Shown: positions 15,993 to 26,802, counted from the first letter of the stretch. The stretch: DNA of 64,000 nt from Variovorax gracilis (GCF_030317115.1 NZ_JASZYF010000009.1:62001-126000); one strand, 5' to 3'. The notes: generated from the sequence alone by a model not told the origin. Numbers and translations: made by a program.

Positions 15993-18254
15993 ATGGAAAC
16001 CCAATTCGCATTCGATCTCTCGAGCAGGAATACGGAGGGCGCATGGCGCGGCTTCACGCCGGGCCTGTGGCAGGACCGTGTCAACGTCCGGGAATTCATC
16101 CAGCGCAACTACACGCCCTACGAGGGAGACCACGCCTTCCTCCAGGGGCCCACGGCGCGCACCCAGAAACTCTGGGAGACATTGAAGCCCTTGCTCGCGC
16201 AGGAGCGGGAGAAGGGCGTGCTGGGGGTATCGCAGGTGCCGTCGAGCATCACCGCGCACGCGCCGGGCTACATCGACAAGCCCAACGAGATCATCGTCGG
16301 GCTGCAGACGGATGCACCGCTGGTTCGCGCGATCATGCCCTTCGGCGGTTGGCGCGTGGTGGAGGACAGCCTGCGCGCCTATGGCTACGAGCCCGACCCG
16401 AAGCTGGTCGAGGTCTTCACCAAGTACCGCAAGACGCACAACGTCGGCGTGTTCGACGCCTACACACCCGAGATCCGCAAGGCGCGTTCGTCGCACGTGA
16501 TCACGGGCCTGCCGGATGCCTACGGACGCGGGCGCATCGTCGGCGACTACCGCCGGGTGGCGTTGTACGGCGTCGACTTCCTGGTCGCCGACAAGGAACG
16601 CGAGAAGCACGAGTTGGACGAGCGGCACTCGACGGAAGAAACCATCCGCCTGCGCGAGGAGCTGTCCGAGCAGATCCGCTCGCTCAAGGAGCTGAAGGAG
16701 ATGGGAGCGGCCTATGGCCACGACATCTCCGTGCCGGCGGCCAATGCGCGCGAAGCGGTGCAGTGGACTTATTTCGCGTACCTCGCAGCCGTCAAGCAGC
16801 AGAACGGGGCAGCGATGTCGGCCGGGCGCCTGTCCACCTTCTGGGACATCTACTTCGAGCGCGATCTGCGCGAAGGCACGCTGAACGAAGCGCAGGCGCA
16901 GGAGATCATCGACGACCTGGTCATCAAGTGGCGGCTGGTGCGCTTCCTGCGCGCGCCGGAATACAACCAGCTTTTCTCCGGCGACCCGGTGTGGGTCACG
17001 GAAGTCGAGGGCGGCATGGGCGAGGACGGCCGCACGCTGGTCACGAAGTCGGCCTTCCGGATGCTGCACACCCTGAACAACCTCGGCCCCGCGCCGGAGC
17101 CCAACCTCACGGTGTTCTGGTCGCCACGGCTGCCCGAGGGCTTCAAGCGCTTCGCGATCAAGATCTCGATCGACACCAGCTCGATCCAATACGAATCCGA
17201 TGACCTGATGCGGCCCAAGTGGGGCGATGACTGCGCCATCGCCTGCTGCGTTTCCGCGATGCGGCTGGGCAAGCAGATGCAGTTCTTCGGCGCACGGGTC
17301 AACCTGCCGAAGACGCTGCTCTATGCCCTCAACGGCGGGCGCGACGAGCTGACCGGCGACCAGGTCGGACCCATGCTGGCGCCCGTCACGGGCGACCTGC
17401 TCGACTACGACCAGGTGATGGAGCGCCTGAGCCCGATGCTGGACTGGCTGGCGAAGACCTACGTCAATGCGCTCAACGTCATCCACTTCATGCACGACAA
17501 GTACTGCTACGAGGCGATCGAGATGGCGCTGCACGACCGCGACGTGCTGCGCACGCTGGCTTGCGGCATCGCCGGTCTCTCGCACGCGGCGGACAGCCTC
17601 TCGGCCATCCGCTACGCGAAGGTGCGGCCGATCCGCGACGAGCGCGGGCTCATCGTCGACTACGAGACCACGGGCGAATTCCCGTGCTTCGGCAACAACG
17701 ACGACCGTGTCGACGACATCGCCCGCACGCTGGTGTCGATGATGATGAACAAGATCCGCATGTACCCGAGCTACCGCAACGCGCAGCACACGCAATCGGT
17801 GCTCACGATCACGTCCAACGTGGTCTACGGCAAGGGCACGGGCAACACGCCGGACGGCCGCAAGAAGGGCGAGCCTTTTGCGCCGGGCGCCAATCCGTCC
17901 AACGGGCGCGACACGCACGGCGCGCTGGCGGCGCTGATGTCGGTGGCGAAGATCCCGTACGACGATGCGGAGGACGGCATCTCGCTGACACTGTCGGTGG
18001 TGCCCTCGGCGCTCGGCACCGAGAGCGAGCGCATCACGCGCGGCAGCGATGCGCTCGACGCCTATTTCGTGAGCGGCGGCTTCCACGTCAACATCAACGT
18101 GCTGAACCGCGAGACGCTGCAGGACGCGATGGCGCATCCGGAGAAGTACCCGCAGCTCACGATCCGCGTGTCGGGCTACGCGGTGAACTTCATCAAGCTG
18201 ACCAAGGAGCAACAGCTCGACGTGATCAACCGCACCTTCCACGGCGCGATGTAG
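15993..18254 (+). CDS. pflB: Pyruvate formate-lyase (formate C-acetyltransferase)
   Basis: 753 residues, close to the E. coli enzyme. It is a glycyl-radical enzyme converting pyruvate + CoA to acetyl-CoA + formate in the absence of oxygen. The catalytic Cys418-Cys419 pair lies in IACCVSAM, at the same numbering as in E. coli, and the radical glycine is Gly728 in RVSGYAVNF. GAGGAGA a few bases upstream of 15993 fixes the start; an in-frame ATG at 15969 is less likely. It is followed by its activase after 17 bases. Oxygen cleaves the activated enzyme, so expression is expected only under hypoxia, in keeping with the sensor kinase upstream. Confidence 0.95.
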   Translation: METQFAFDLSSRNTEGAWRGFTPGLWQDRVNVREFIQRNYTPYEGDHAFLQGPTARTQKLWETLKPLLAQEREKGVLGVSQVPSSITAHAPGYIDKPNEIIVGLQTDAPLVRAIMPFGGWRVVEDSLRAYGYEPDPKLVEVFTKYRKTHNVGVFDAYTPEIRKARSSHVITGLPDAYGRGRIVGDYRRVALYGVDFLVADKEREKHELDERHSTEETIRLREELSEQIRSLKELKEMGAAYGHDISVPAANAREAVQWTYFAYLAAVKQQNGAAMSAGRLSTFWDIYFERDLREGTLNEAQAQEIIDDLVIKWRLVRFLRAPEYNQLFSGDPVWVTEVEGGMGEDGRTLVTKSAFRMLHTLNNLGPAPEPNLTVFWSPRLPEGFKRFAIKISIDTSSIQYESDDLMRPKWGDDCAIACCVSAMRLGKQMQFFGARVNLPKTLLYALNGGRDELTGDQVGPMLAPVTGDLLDYDQVMERLSPMLDWLAKTYVNALNVIHFMHDKYCYEAIEMALHDRDVLRTLACGIAGLSHAADSLSAIRYAKVRPIRDERGLIVDYETTGEFPCFGNNDDRVDDIARTLVSMMMNKIRMYPSYRNAQHTQSVLTITSNVVYGKGTGNTPDGRKKGEPFAPGANPSNGRDTHGALAALMSVAKIPYDDAEDGISLTLSVVPSALGTESERITRGSDALDAYFVSGGFHVNINVLNRETLQDAMAHPEKYPQLTIRVSGYAVNFIKLTKEQQLDVINRTFHGAM

Positions 18255-18271
18255 GGCGACGGGAAAGCGCC

Positions 18272-19129
18272 ATGGCCCAGTCATTGACCGGCAGCCGGTA
18301 CGAGCTGCACGTCTCGAAGAAGGGGGCGGCGGACACGAAGTCGCAGGACTACTACACGATCCACCCGGCCGACCTGGAGGAGTCCGGCGACCCGGGCGAG
18401 GACATCGTCGGCTACGTGCACTCCTGGGAGGTCGGCAGCACGGTGGACGGGCCAGGCATCCGCTTCGTCGCCTTTCTCACGGGTTGCTTCCTGCGCTGCC
18501 AGTACTGCCACAACCCGGACACCTGGCACCGGAACAACGGACGGCCGGTGACGGTTGGCCGTGCGATGCAGGAGATCGGCAAGTACGCGCAGGTGCTGAA
18601 GATCAGCCGCGGCGGCATCACGCTCTCGGGAGGCGAGCCGATGGTGCAGAAGGCTTTTGCCATGGAGATCTTCCGCCGCTCCAAGCAGCTCGGATTGCAC
18701 ACCTGCATCGACACCGCCGGGCGACTCGGCGAGCGCATGACGGACGAGGATCTGACGCAGATCGACCTGCACCTGCTGGACATCAAGTCCGGCGACCCCG
18801 CCATCTACGAGAAGGTCACGCGCCAACCGCTGCAGCCGACGCTGGACTACGCACGCCGCCTCTCGACGCTCGGGCGGCCGATGTGGGTGCGCTTCGTGCT
18901 GGTGCCGGGCCTCACCGACGACTTCGACAACGTCGAGAAGGTGGCCGACATCTGCGCCGAACTGCGGTCGCTGGAGCGGGTGGAGATCCTGCGCTTCCAC
19001 CAGATGGGGCGCGACAAATGGCAGCAACTCGGGCTCGAGTACCCGCTGCGCGACATCGAGCCGCCCTCGGCTGAACTGTCCGATCGCGTGCGCGGGCAGT
19101 TCCGCAGCCGTGGCCTGACGGTGTACTGA
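18272..19129 (+). CDS. pflA: Pyruvate formate-lyase activating enzyme
   Basis: A 285-residue radical SAM enzyme that installs the glycyl radical on PflB. The CxxxCxxC cluster motif is Cys72, Cys76 and Cys79 (CFLRCQYC), followed by the GGEP SAM motif in TLSGGEPMVQ. The N-terminal 45 residues are an extension compared with E. coli PflA and contain no extra cluster Cys, so this is the clusterless, canonical activase type. It sits directly behind pflB, which makes the assignment firm. Confidence 0.93.
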   Translation: MAQSLTGSRYELHVSKKGAADTKSQDYYTIHPADLEESGDPGEDIVGYVHSWEVGSTVDGPGIRFVAFLTGCFLRCQYCHNPDTWHRNNGRPVTVGRAMQEIGKYAQVLKISRGGITLSGGEPMVQKAFAMEIFRRSKQLGLHTCIDTAGRLGERMTDEDLTQIDLHLLDIKSGDPAIYEKVTRQPLQPTLDYARRLSTLGRPMWVRFVLVPGLTDDFDNVEKVADICAELRSLERVEILRFHQMGRDKWQQLGLEYPLRDIEPPSAELSDRVRGQFRSRGLTVY

Positions 19130-19159
19130 ACCCTGACAACAAGAAGAAGGAGAAGAACT

Positions 19160-20752
19160 ATGGAGACCTTGAGCAACGTTCTGGCGCAGCAGCCGATGAT
19201 GGCGCTGTTCCTGACCATCGCCATCGGCTACCTGCTGGGAGAAGTCAACATCAAGGGCTTCTCGCTGGGCGTGGGTGCGGTGCTTTTCGTGGCGCTCTTC
19301 ATGGGTTGGCTGTCGCCCAAGTCGGCGCCGGCGCCCATGGTGGGCACACTGGGGCTGGCGCTCTTCCTGTACGCCGTGGGCGTGCAGTACGGCAAGCAGT
19401 TCTTTCTGGGCCTCACGAGCTCGTACGGGCAGAAGGCGAACCTCATCGCGCTGACCGGTGTGCTGCTGGCCGGCGTGGTGAGCATGCTGTTCATGAAACT
19501 GTCGAACCTCCCGCTCGGGCACTCGCTGGGCCTGTTCGCCGGCGCCGGCACCAGCACGCCGACCTTGCAGGCGGCGATCGTGACGCTGGGCAACGACGAT
19601 CCGGCGGTCGGCTACTCGGTGGCCTATCCGCTGGGCGTGGCCGGGCCGATCCTGTTCCTCTACGTGACCTTCATGCTGCTCAAGCCGAAGATCCAGGCGC
19701 CTACCGGCGGTGGCCTCGAGATGCTGGAGATCGCGCCGGAGGAATCTGCGCTGAAGGGCAAGACCATCGGCGACCTGCTGACCGGCTTGCCCGCGGGCAT
19801 CGAGATCGCCGCGCTGCGGCGGGCGCACCACAACCTGCCGGCCTCGCACACCATGGCACTGGCCGCGAACGACGTGCTGCTGGTCACCGGACCGAGCCGC
19901 GAAGTGCTCGAACAGGCGGCGCGGCAACTCGGCGAGGTGCATTCCGGCCGGATGACGGGGGATCGCCGCGACCTGGACTACATCCGGATCTTCGCCTCCC
20001 GTGCGACCGTGGTCGGCCGCTCGCTGGGCGACCTGAAGCTGCCGCAAGGCAAGCCCAATGCGCTCGTGCAGGTGCGGCGCGGTGACACCGACATCCTGCC
20101 GCGGCCAGACCTGGTGCTGGAGTTCGGCGACCGCATCGGCTTGCTCGCGCATCGCGATGACTTCGCGGCGCTGCGCAAGTTCTTCGGCGATTCGATCAAG
20201 GGCACGGCGGAATTCAGCTACATCTCCATCGGGTTCGGCATGGCGCTCGGATTCCTGCTCGGCGCGATCAACTTCCCGCTGCCCGGCGTCGGCAAGCTCG
20301 CGCTGGGCCTGTCGGGCGTTCTGATCGTGGCGCTGGTGCTCGGCAGGATGCGCCGCACCGGTAGCCTGAACTGGACGATACCGCTGTCGGCCAACCTCGT
20401 GCTGCGCAACCTGGGTCTGACGCTGTTCCTGGCGCAGGTGGGCATGGCATCGGGGCCCAAGTTCGCGGCCACGGTCTCGCAGACCGGCTTCCTGATGCTC
20501 GGGCTGGCGGCCGTCGTCGTGGTGGCGCTCGTGCTGCCGATCCTGGTGCTGGGGCTGGGCGTGTTCAAGATGCCTTTTGACGAGGTGGCCGGCATCGTGG
20601 CGGGTGCGTGCGGCAACCCGGCCATCCTGGCCTACTCGAACAAGTTGGCGCCGACGGACAAGCCGGACATCGGCTACGCGATGATCTTTCCGGGGATGAC
20701 GATCATCAAGATCCTCTTCGTGGACATCGTGCCGGCGCTGGTCGGCGGGTGA
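19160..20752 (+). CDS. AspT/YidE-family putative antiporter with two RCK_C domains
   Basis: A 530-residue membrane protein of the aspartate:alanine exchanger (AAE) family. It has an N-terminal membrane half (about 1-175, five to six segments), two tandem TrkA-C/RCK_C domains (about 185-260 and 270-345), and a second membrane half with the GACGNPAILAY signature near residue 485. AspT exchanges aspartate for alanine and generates a proton gradient by decarboxylation; other members carry dicarboxylates. AAGGAG precedes the start. Its place behind pflBA suggests export of a fermentation acid or electrogenic exchange, but the substrate cannot be read from sequence. Confidence 0.82.
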   Translation: METLSNVLAQQPMMALFLTIAIGYLLGEVNIKGFSLGVGAVLFVALFMGWLSPKSAPAPMVGTLGLALFLYAVGVQYGKQFFLGLTSSYGQKANLIALTGVLLAGVVSMLFMKLSNLPLGHSLGLFAGAGTSTPTLQAAIVTLGNDDPAVGYSVAYPLGVAGPILFLYVTFMLLKPKIQAPTGGGLEMLEIAPEESALKGKTIGDLLTGLPAGIEIAALRRAHHNLPASHTMALAANDVLLVTGPSREVLEQAARQLGEVHSGRMTGDRRDLDYIRIFASRATVVGRSLGDLKLPQGKPNALVQVRRGDTDILPRPDLVLEFGDRIGLLAHRDDFAALRKFFGDSIKGTAEFSYISIGFGMALGFLLGAINFPLPGVGKLALGLSGVLIVALVLGRMRRTGSLNWTIPLSANLVLRNLGLTLFLAQVGMASGPKFAATVSQTGFLMLGLAAVVVVALVLPILVLGLGVFKMPFDEVAGIVAGACGNPAILAYSNKLAPTDKPDIGYAMIFPGMTIIKILFVDIVPALVGG

Positions 20753-20779
20753 GCGCCGTGGCGTCACGACGACGTGCCC

Positions 20780-21775
20780 ATGAGTCAATCACTTGAGACG
20801 ACCAACGCCGGCAACATGACAGGATTGGCCTATCTGCCGGTCAGCCTGTTCGGCTCGGTGATGGGCTTGTGCGGTCTTGCGCTGGCGTGGCGGCTCGCGG
20901 CGATCGAGTTCGGCCTGCCCGGGTGGGTGGGCGAGGTGCTTGGCTATGCGGCGGCCGCCGTCTTCGTCACGCTGGTTCTCGCCTATGCCGTCAAGTGCCT
21001 CAAGTCACCCACTGCAGTGCGTGCCGAATTCGCACATCCCGTCGCGGCGAATTTCTTTGCGACCCCGATCATTTCGTTGTTGCTGCTGCCGGCTGTTGTT
21101 GCGCCTTACGCGCTCGCGTTGGCCAATGTCCTCTGGGTCGCCGGCACCATCGCCATGCTGGGCTTCGCCTGGTTGATCGTGAGCCGATGGATGAGCGTGC
21201 GTCAACAGATCGCGCATGCCACGCCAGCCTGGATCGTCCCGGTCGTCGGAACGCTCAATATTTCGATCGCCGGCGTTCCCTTGAACCTACCCGGCTCGCA
21301 TGCGGTGTGCGTATTCGCACTGGCGGTGGGACTGTTCTTCGCGGTGCCACTCTTCACGCTGATCCTCTCCAGGCTGATCTTCGAGGAGCCGATGCCCCAG
21401 CCGCTGCAGCCTTCATTGATGATCCTGACGGCACCTTTCGCCGTCGGCTTCTCGGCCTATCTCAATGTTGCGGGACGGCTCGATCTTTTCGCGGAGCTGC
21501 TCTTCTATCTTGCAGTCTTCATGCTCGCGGTTCTGCTGCCCAAGCTGGTGCGCCTGCGCAGTTGCTCGCCCTTCCATACTTCGTGGTGGGCCGTGAGCTT
21601 TCCACTGGCGGCCATGACGCTCGCTGCGCTGAAGTTCTGCATCGATCAGCCGTCGTGGCTGGCACAGGCGTTCGCACTCGCAATGCTCGCGTTCACGACC
21701 TTGGTGATTCTGTCGCTCGGCTTTCGTACGAGCATGGGCATGGCTCAGGGCGAATTGCGCGCGCTGACGCTCTGA
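20780..21775 (+). CDS. TDT/SLAC1-family anion transporter (TehA-like)
   Basis: A 331-residue protein with about ten predicted membrane helices, matching the tellurite-resistance/dicarboxylate transporter (TDT, SLAC1) fold: GLAYLPVSLFGSVMGLCGLA at the N-terminus and repeated helical hairpins. These channels conduct small anions such as chloride, nitrate or C4-dicarboxylates. Together with the AspT-like gene 28 bases upstream, it could release formate or another acid. The ATG at 20780 was taken; an in-frame GTG six bases upstream is possible. The ribosome-binding site is weak. Confidence 0.8.
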   Translation: MSQSLETTNAGNMTGLAYLPVSLFGSVMGLCGLALAWRLAAIEFGLPGWVGEVLGYAAAAVFVTLVLAYAVKCLKSPTAVRAEFAHPVAANFFATPIISLLLLPAVVAPYALALANVLWVAGTIAMLGFAWLIVSRWMSVRQQIAHATPAWIVPVVGTLNISIAGVPLNLPGSHAVCVFALAVGLFFAVPLFTLILSRLIFEEPMPQPLQPSLMILTAPFAVGFSAYLNVAGRLDLFAELLFYLAVFMLAVLLPKLVRLRSCSPFHTSWWAVSFPLAAMTLAALKFCIDQPSWLAQAFALAMLAFTTLVILSLGFRTSMGMAQGELRALTL

Positions 21776-21800
21776 CCATGCCTTGAGGGGACTACCTCGA

Positions 21801-22751
21801 ATGACCGCACTGGTGATCGCCGAGCACGACCATGCCGCTATCAGGTCGCCGACCCTGAATACCGTCACCGCCGCATTGGCATGCATGGCCGGCGACGTCC
21901 ATGTGCTTGTCGTCGGTTCGAACGTGGGAGATGTGGTCACGGCGGCGGCCGGGATCGCGGGTGTGAGCCGGATCGTCGCCGTCGACAGCCCGATCCTCGC
22001 CGACACGTTGGCCGAGAACCTGGCCGCCCAGATCGTGTCGATGTCGCAGGGCTACAGCCACATCCTTTTCGCGGCGAGCGCCAACGGCAAGAGCGTCGCC
22101 CCGCGCGTGGCCGCATTGCTGGATGTCGCCGCGATCAGCGAGATCACCCGGGTCATCTCGCCGGACACCTTCGAACGGCCCATCTACGCGGGCAACGTGA
22201 TCGCCACGGTGCGCAGCAGCGATGCGATCAAGGTCATGACGGTGCGCTCCACCAGCTTCGATGCGGCTGCCGCTACCGGCGGCAGTGCCGTGGTGCAGAA
22301 GGCCGAAGCGGTGGCCGGTTCGGGCAAGAGCAGATTCCTGGCCCGGGAGGTCCACCGCAACGAGCGCCCGGAGCTGACGACGGCCCAGGTCATCGTAGCC
22401 GGCGGACGCGGCCTCGGCAGCGCCGAGAAGTTCATGGAGGTGCTGGCGCCGCTGGCGGACCGCTTGAACGCGGGCCTCGGCGCGAGCCTGTCCGCCGTCG
22501 ATGAAGGCTACGCGCCGAACGACTGGCAGGTGGGCCAGACCGGCAAGATCGTGGCGCCGCAGCTCTATATCGCCTGCGGGATTTCAGGCGCGGTCCAGCA
22601 TCTGGCCGGCATCCAGGATTCGAAAGTGATCGTGGCGATCAATGCGGACGAGGAAGCCCCGATCTTTTCGGTTGCGGACTACGGGCTGGTGGCCGATCTG
22701 TTCGTCGCGGTGCCGGAACTGGTCGCCGCGCTGGGGCCGGTACCGCGATGA
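21801..22751 (+). CDS. etfA: Orphan electron-transfer flavoprotein alpha subunit
   Basis: A 316-residue EtfA homologue with the N-terminal nucleotide-fold domain and the C-terminal FAD domain (PNDWQVGQTGKIVAP, then CGISGAVQHLAG, then VADYGLVADLF). No etfB is present, although EtfA normally works as a heterodimer with EtfB. The FAD-contacting Arg of the usual S-R-x-x-V-D motif (Arg249 in human ETFA, which tunes the anionic semiquinone) is Leu230 here, in GASLSAVDEG. Redox properties should therefore differ, or the protein serves another role. It overlaps the next gene by 4 bases and belongs to the pfl run. Partnering with a distant EtfB is possible. Confidence 0.84.
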   Translation: MTALVIAEHDHAAIRSPTLNTVTAALACMAGDVHVLVVGSNVGDVVTAAAGIAGVSRIVAVDSPILADTLAENLAAQIVSMSQGYSHILFAASANGKSVAPRVAALLDVAAISEITRVISPDTFERPIYAGNVIATVRSSDAIKVMTVRSTSFDAAAATGGSAVVQKAEAVAGSGKSRFLAREVHRNERPELTTAQVIVAGGRGLGSAEKFMEVLAPLADRLNAGLGASLSAVDEGYAPNDWQVGQTGKIVAPQLYIACGISGAVQHLAGIQDSKVIVAINADEEAPIFSVADYGLVADLFVAVPELVAALGPVPR

Positions 22752-23419
22752 CCGGAACGACGCTTGCCGCCGAACCAGCGCGAGAACCGCTGCTGAGCCC
22801 GGTGGACCGGATCTCGGAGATGCTCTTCGGCCTGCTCATGGCGCTCAGCTTCACCGGCGCCGTGTCGGTGACGGAGGCCGGGCGCGCCGAGATCCGCGTG
22901 ATGTTCTTTGCGGCATTGGGATGCAACCTGGCGTGGGGACTTGTCGACGCCGTCATGTACGTGGTTCGCACGGTCGCGAATCGAGGCAAATGGCTCACGC
23001 TCCTGCAGTCTGTGCGGGCCGCATCGGACGCACAGGCGGGCCGTGCGGTGCTCGGACGCTCGCTATCGCACGACATGGCCGGCCTGGTCTCCCCGGCGGA
23101 AGTCGAAGCCATCCGCGTCCGGATGGTTGCGCTGCCCTCCGTGCCGGAACGGCCCACGCTGGGCTGGAATGACCTGCGCGCGGCGTTGGCCGTGTTCGTC
23201 TTCGTGGTAGTCGCCACCTTTCCCGTGGTGCTGCCTTTCGCGTTGATGCAGGACGTCTCGACGGCGAAGAACGTGTCGCGCGCCGTCGCACTGGCCATGC
23301 TGTTCCTCGGTGGACTGGGCCTCGGGCGCTATGCGGGCTACGGCAGTTGGAAGGTCGGCCTCCTGATGGCAGGGCTGGGCACGCTGCTCGTGGGTGCGAT
23401 CAAGGCGCTCGGCGGATGA
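22748..23419 (+). CDS. VIT1/CCC1-family membrane protein
   Basis: A 223-residue protein with about five hydrophobic segments: SEMLFGLLMALSFTGAVSV, a segment around residues 55-75, and three after residue 145. The first helix and the layout resemble the VIT1/CCC1 family, whose members move Fe2+ or Mn2+ into compartments or out of the cell. The acidic metal-binding loop seen in true VIT transporters is reduced here, so metal transport is not certain. It overlaps etfA (ATGA) and the next gene (ATGA), so the three are translationally coupled. Confidence 0.68.
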   Translation: MTGTTLAAEPAREPLLSPVDRISEMLFGLLMALSFTGAVSVTEAGRAEIRVMFFAALGCNLAWGLVDAVMYVVRTVANRGKWLTLLQSVRAASDAQAGRAVLGRSLSHDMAGLVSPAEVEAIRVRMVALPSVPERPTLGWNDLRAALAVFVFVVVATFPVVLPFALMQDVSTAKNVSRAVALAMLFLGGLGLGRYAGYGSWKVGLLMAGLGTLLVGAIKALGG

Positions 23420-24033
23420 CAGCCGGCTTGCGGGCCTTCGCCGCGCTCGGGGCTTTGATCGCCACGGCTGTGCTCGCCGAGGACGACAAGGACAACGCTT
23501 GGGAGTTCGCCGTCACCGCGTACCCCACGATCGTTCGCGGTGGAGGCAACTACACCTCGGCGATCATGGTGGCGCAGCGCTCGGCGCTGCATCTCGAGGC
23601 CAGGGTCAACTACGAATCGGTCGGGGCGCGCTCGGCCTTCATCGGATGGACCTTCGCCGGCGGGGAGGAGCTCACGTGGGAACTGACGCCGCTGCTCGGA
23701 AGCGCCTGGGGCAACATCGAGGCTCTCGTACCCGGCCTGGAAGCGAGCGTGGGCTGGCGGCGATTCGACATCTACGTCGAGGCCGAATACGTGCGCGTCC
23801 GCGAGGAAGGCAGCCGCTATCTCTATGCCTGGAGCGAGTTGGGCTATCGGCCGGTCGAGTGGCTTCGCGTGGGGCTCGCCGCCCAGCGGACCCGGGCCTA
23901 TGGCGGAGACCGCGACATCCAGCGCGGGCCGTTCGCGCAAGTGACCCGGGGCCGAATCACCATCGGCGGCTTCTGGTTCAACCCGGGGTCGAAGGACCAG
24001 GTCTTCGTCGCGTCGATCGGCGCGGTGTTCTGA
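23416..24033 (+). CDS. Putative outer-membrane beta-barrel protein
   Basis: A 205-residue exported protein. The first 21 residues (LRAFAALGALIATAVLA) form a Sec signal peptide. The rest alternates hydrophobic and polar residues with many aromatics and ends in a strand with terminal Phe (VFVASIGAVF), the C-terminal signature recognised by the BAM complex. About eight strands are plausible. Its ATG overlaps the stop of the VIT-like gene. Function unknown. It is the last gene of the plus-strand run and is convergent with the SulP gene. Confidence 0.65.
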   Translation: MTAGLRAFAALGALIATAVLAEDDKDNAWEFAVTAYPTIVRGGGNYTSAIMVAQRSALHLEARVNYESVGARSAFIGWTFAGGEELTWELTPLLGSAWGNIEALVPGLEASVGWRRFDIYVEAEYVRVREEGSRYLYAWSELGYRPVEWLRVGLAAQRTRAYGGDRDIQRGPFAQVTRGRITIGGFWFNPGSKDQVFVASIGAVF

Positions 24034-24049
24034 AGATGACGCGCGTCGC

Positions 24050-25828
<1,779 letters not shown>

Positions 25829-25854
25829 GAGCTTGCTCCGTCGCACACCGGCGT

Positions 25855-25904
25855 GGAAATCCGACCAAAGTAGGATTTGCGCGCCCTGTGCACTGCGCTA
25901 CCTT
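25855..25904 (+). promoter_or_regulatory. Dyad operator plus promoter of ppk2 (copy 2)
   Basis: Six-base arms AAATCC and GGATTT flank GACCAAAGTA. Then come TTGCGC at 25877-25882, 16 bases, and TACCTT at 25899-25904, 35 bases before the ATG of ppk2. Order, spacing and distance to the start codon match the copy at 11984-12030 almost base for base, while the DNA in between differs. This argues for a conserved binding site and not a recent duplication. Confidence 0.72.
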
Positions 25905-25938
25905 GAGGGGAACGACGTAGAAGAGCGAGGTGGATGCC

Positions 25939-26802
25939 ATGCAGTTGAAGCACCGACCGACGGACAAGCAGGAGCACGATCCGGTCACCGACCGCGATGA
26001 AGCCAAGGCCAAGGACGCCGAACCGTCGAAGGGCCGGCTCAAGCAGAGTCAGTACGACAAGGAGCTCGAGCGCCTGCACGTCGAACTCGTCAAGTTGCAG
26101 CAGTGGGTGGTGCACAAGGGGCTCAAGGTCTGCATCGTGTTCGAGGGACGCGACGGTGCCGGCAAGGGCGGCACCATCAAGGCGATCACCGAACGCGTGA
26201 GCCCGCGGGTGTTCAGGGTGGTCGCGCTGCCGGCGCCGACCGAACGCGAGAAAAGCCAGATGTACGTGCAGCGCTACCTGCCGCACCTGCCGGCCGCGGG
26301 CGAGGTCGTGATCTTCGATCGCAGCTGGTACAACCGCGCCGGCGTGGAGCGGGTCATGGGCTTCTGCACGGAGGAGATGGCCCAGGAGTTCCTGCGCGGC
26401 GTGCCGCTGGTGGAGCGGGCCATCCTGGACTCGGGCGTCATCCTGCTCAAGTACTGGCTGGAAGTCGGCCACGAGGAGCAGACGCGACGCCTCGAGGCCC
26501 GCATCCATGACCCGCGCAAGGTCTGGAAGCTGTCGCCGATGGACATCAAGTCCTACAGCCGCTGGAACGACTATTCACGTGCGAGGGACGACATGTTCGC
26601 GGCGACCGACACGGAGTTCGCGCCTTGGCACGTCGCGCGGTCCGACGACAAGCGCCGTGCGCGCCTCAACATCATTTCGCATCTCCTGAGCAAGGTTCCC
26701 TATCGCGAGGCGCCGCGGGAGAAGGTGAAGCTGCCCAAGCGCAAGATCAACGATCATCGCGAGTCCACCCATCCGGTGAGGTACATCGAGGAAAAGTACT
26801 GA
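25939..26802 (+). CDS. ppk2: Polyphosphate kinase 2 (PPK2 family)
   Basis: A 287-residue PPK2 enzyme that transfers phosphate between polyphosphate and nucleoside di- or monophosphates. Walker A is FEGRDGAGKGGTIK (about residues 72-85) and Walker B with the lid region is VVIFDRSWYNRAGVERVMG. The first 45 residues are charged and poorly ordered, and the length fits a class I (NDP-phosphorylating) enzyme, although the class cannot be fixed by eye. GAGGTGG six bases upstream selects the ATG at 25939 over a GTG at 25930. It is controlled by dyad element copy 2. The expected role is to regenerate ATP or GTP from stored polyphosphate when respiration stops. Confidence 0.9.
   Translation: MQLKHRPTDKQEHDPVTDRDEAKAKDAEPSKGRLKQSQYDKELERLHVELVKLQQWVVHKGLKVCIVFEGRDGAGKGGTIKAITERVSPRVFRVVALPAPTEREKSQMYVQRYLPHLPAAGEVVIFDRSWYNRAGVERVMGFCTEEMAQEFLRGVPLVERAILDSGVILLKYWLEVGHEEQTRRLEARIHDPRKVWKLSPMDIKSYSRWNDYSRARDDMFAATDTEFAPWHVARSDDKRRARLNIISHLLSKVPYREAPREKVKLPKRKINDHRESTHPVRYIEEKY

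Noticed and set aside
15957..20788. Two minus-strand open frames of 775 and 835 codons opposite pflBA and the AspT-like gene
   Set aside because: Low-complexity His/Arg/Gln-rich translations with no motifs; the plus-strand genes carry complete catalytic residues.
20780..24033. Search for an etfB or focA gene beside etfA and pfl
   Set aside because: Every frame was read; the neighbours are membrane and outer-membrane proteins with no resemblance to EtfB or FocA.
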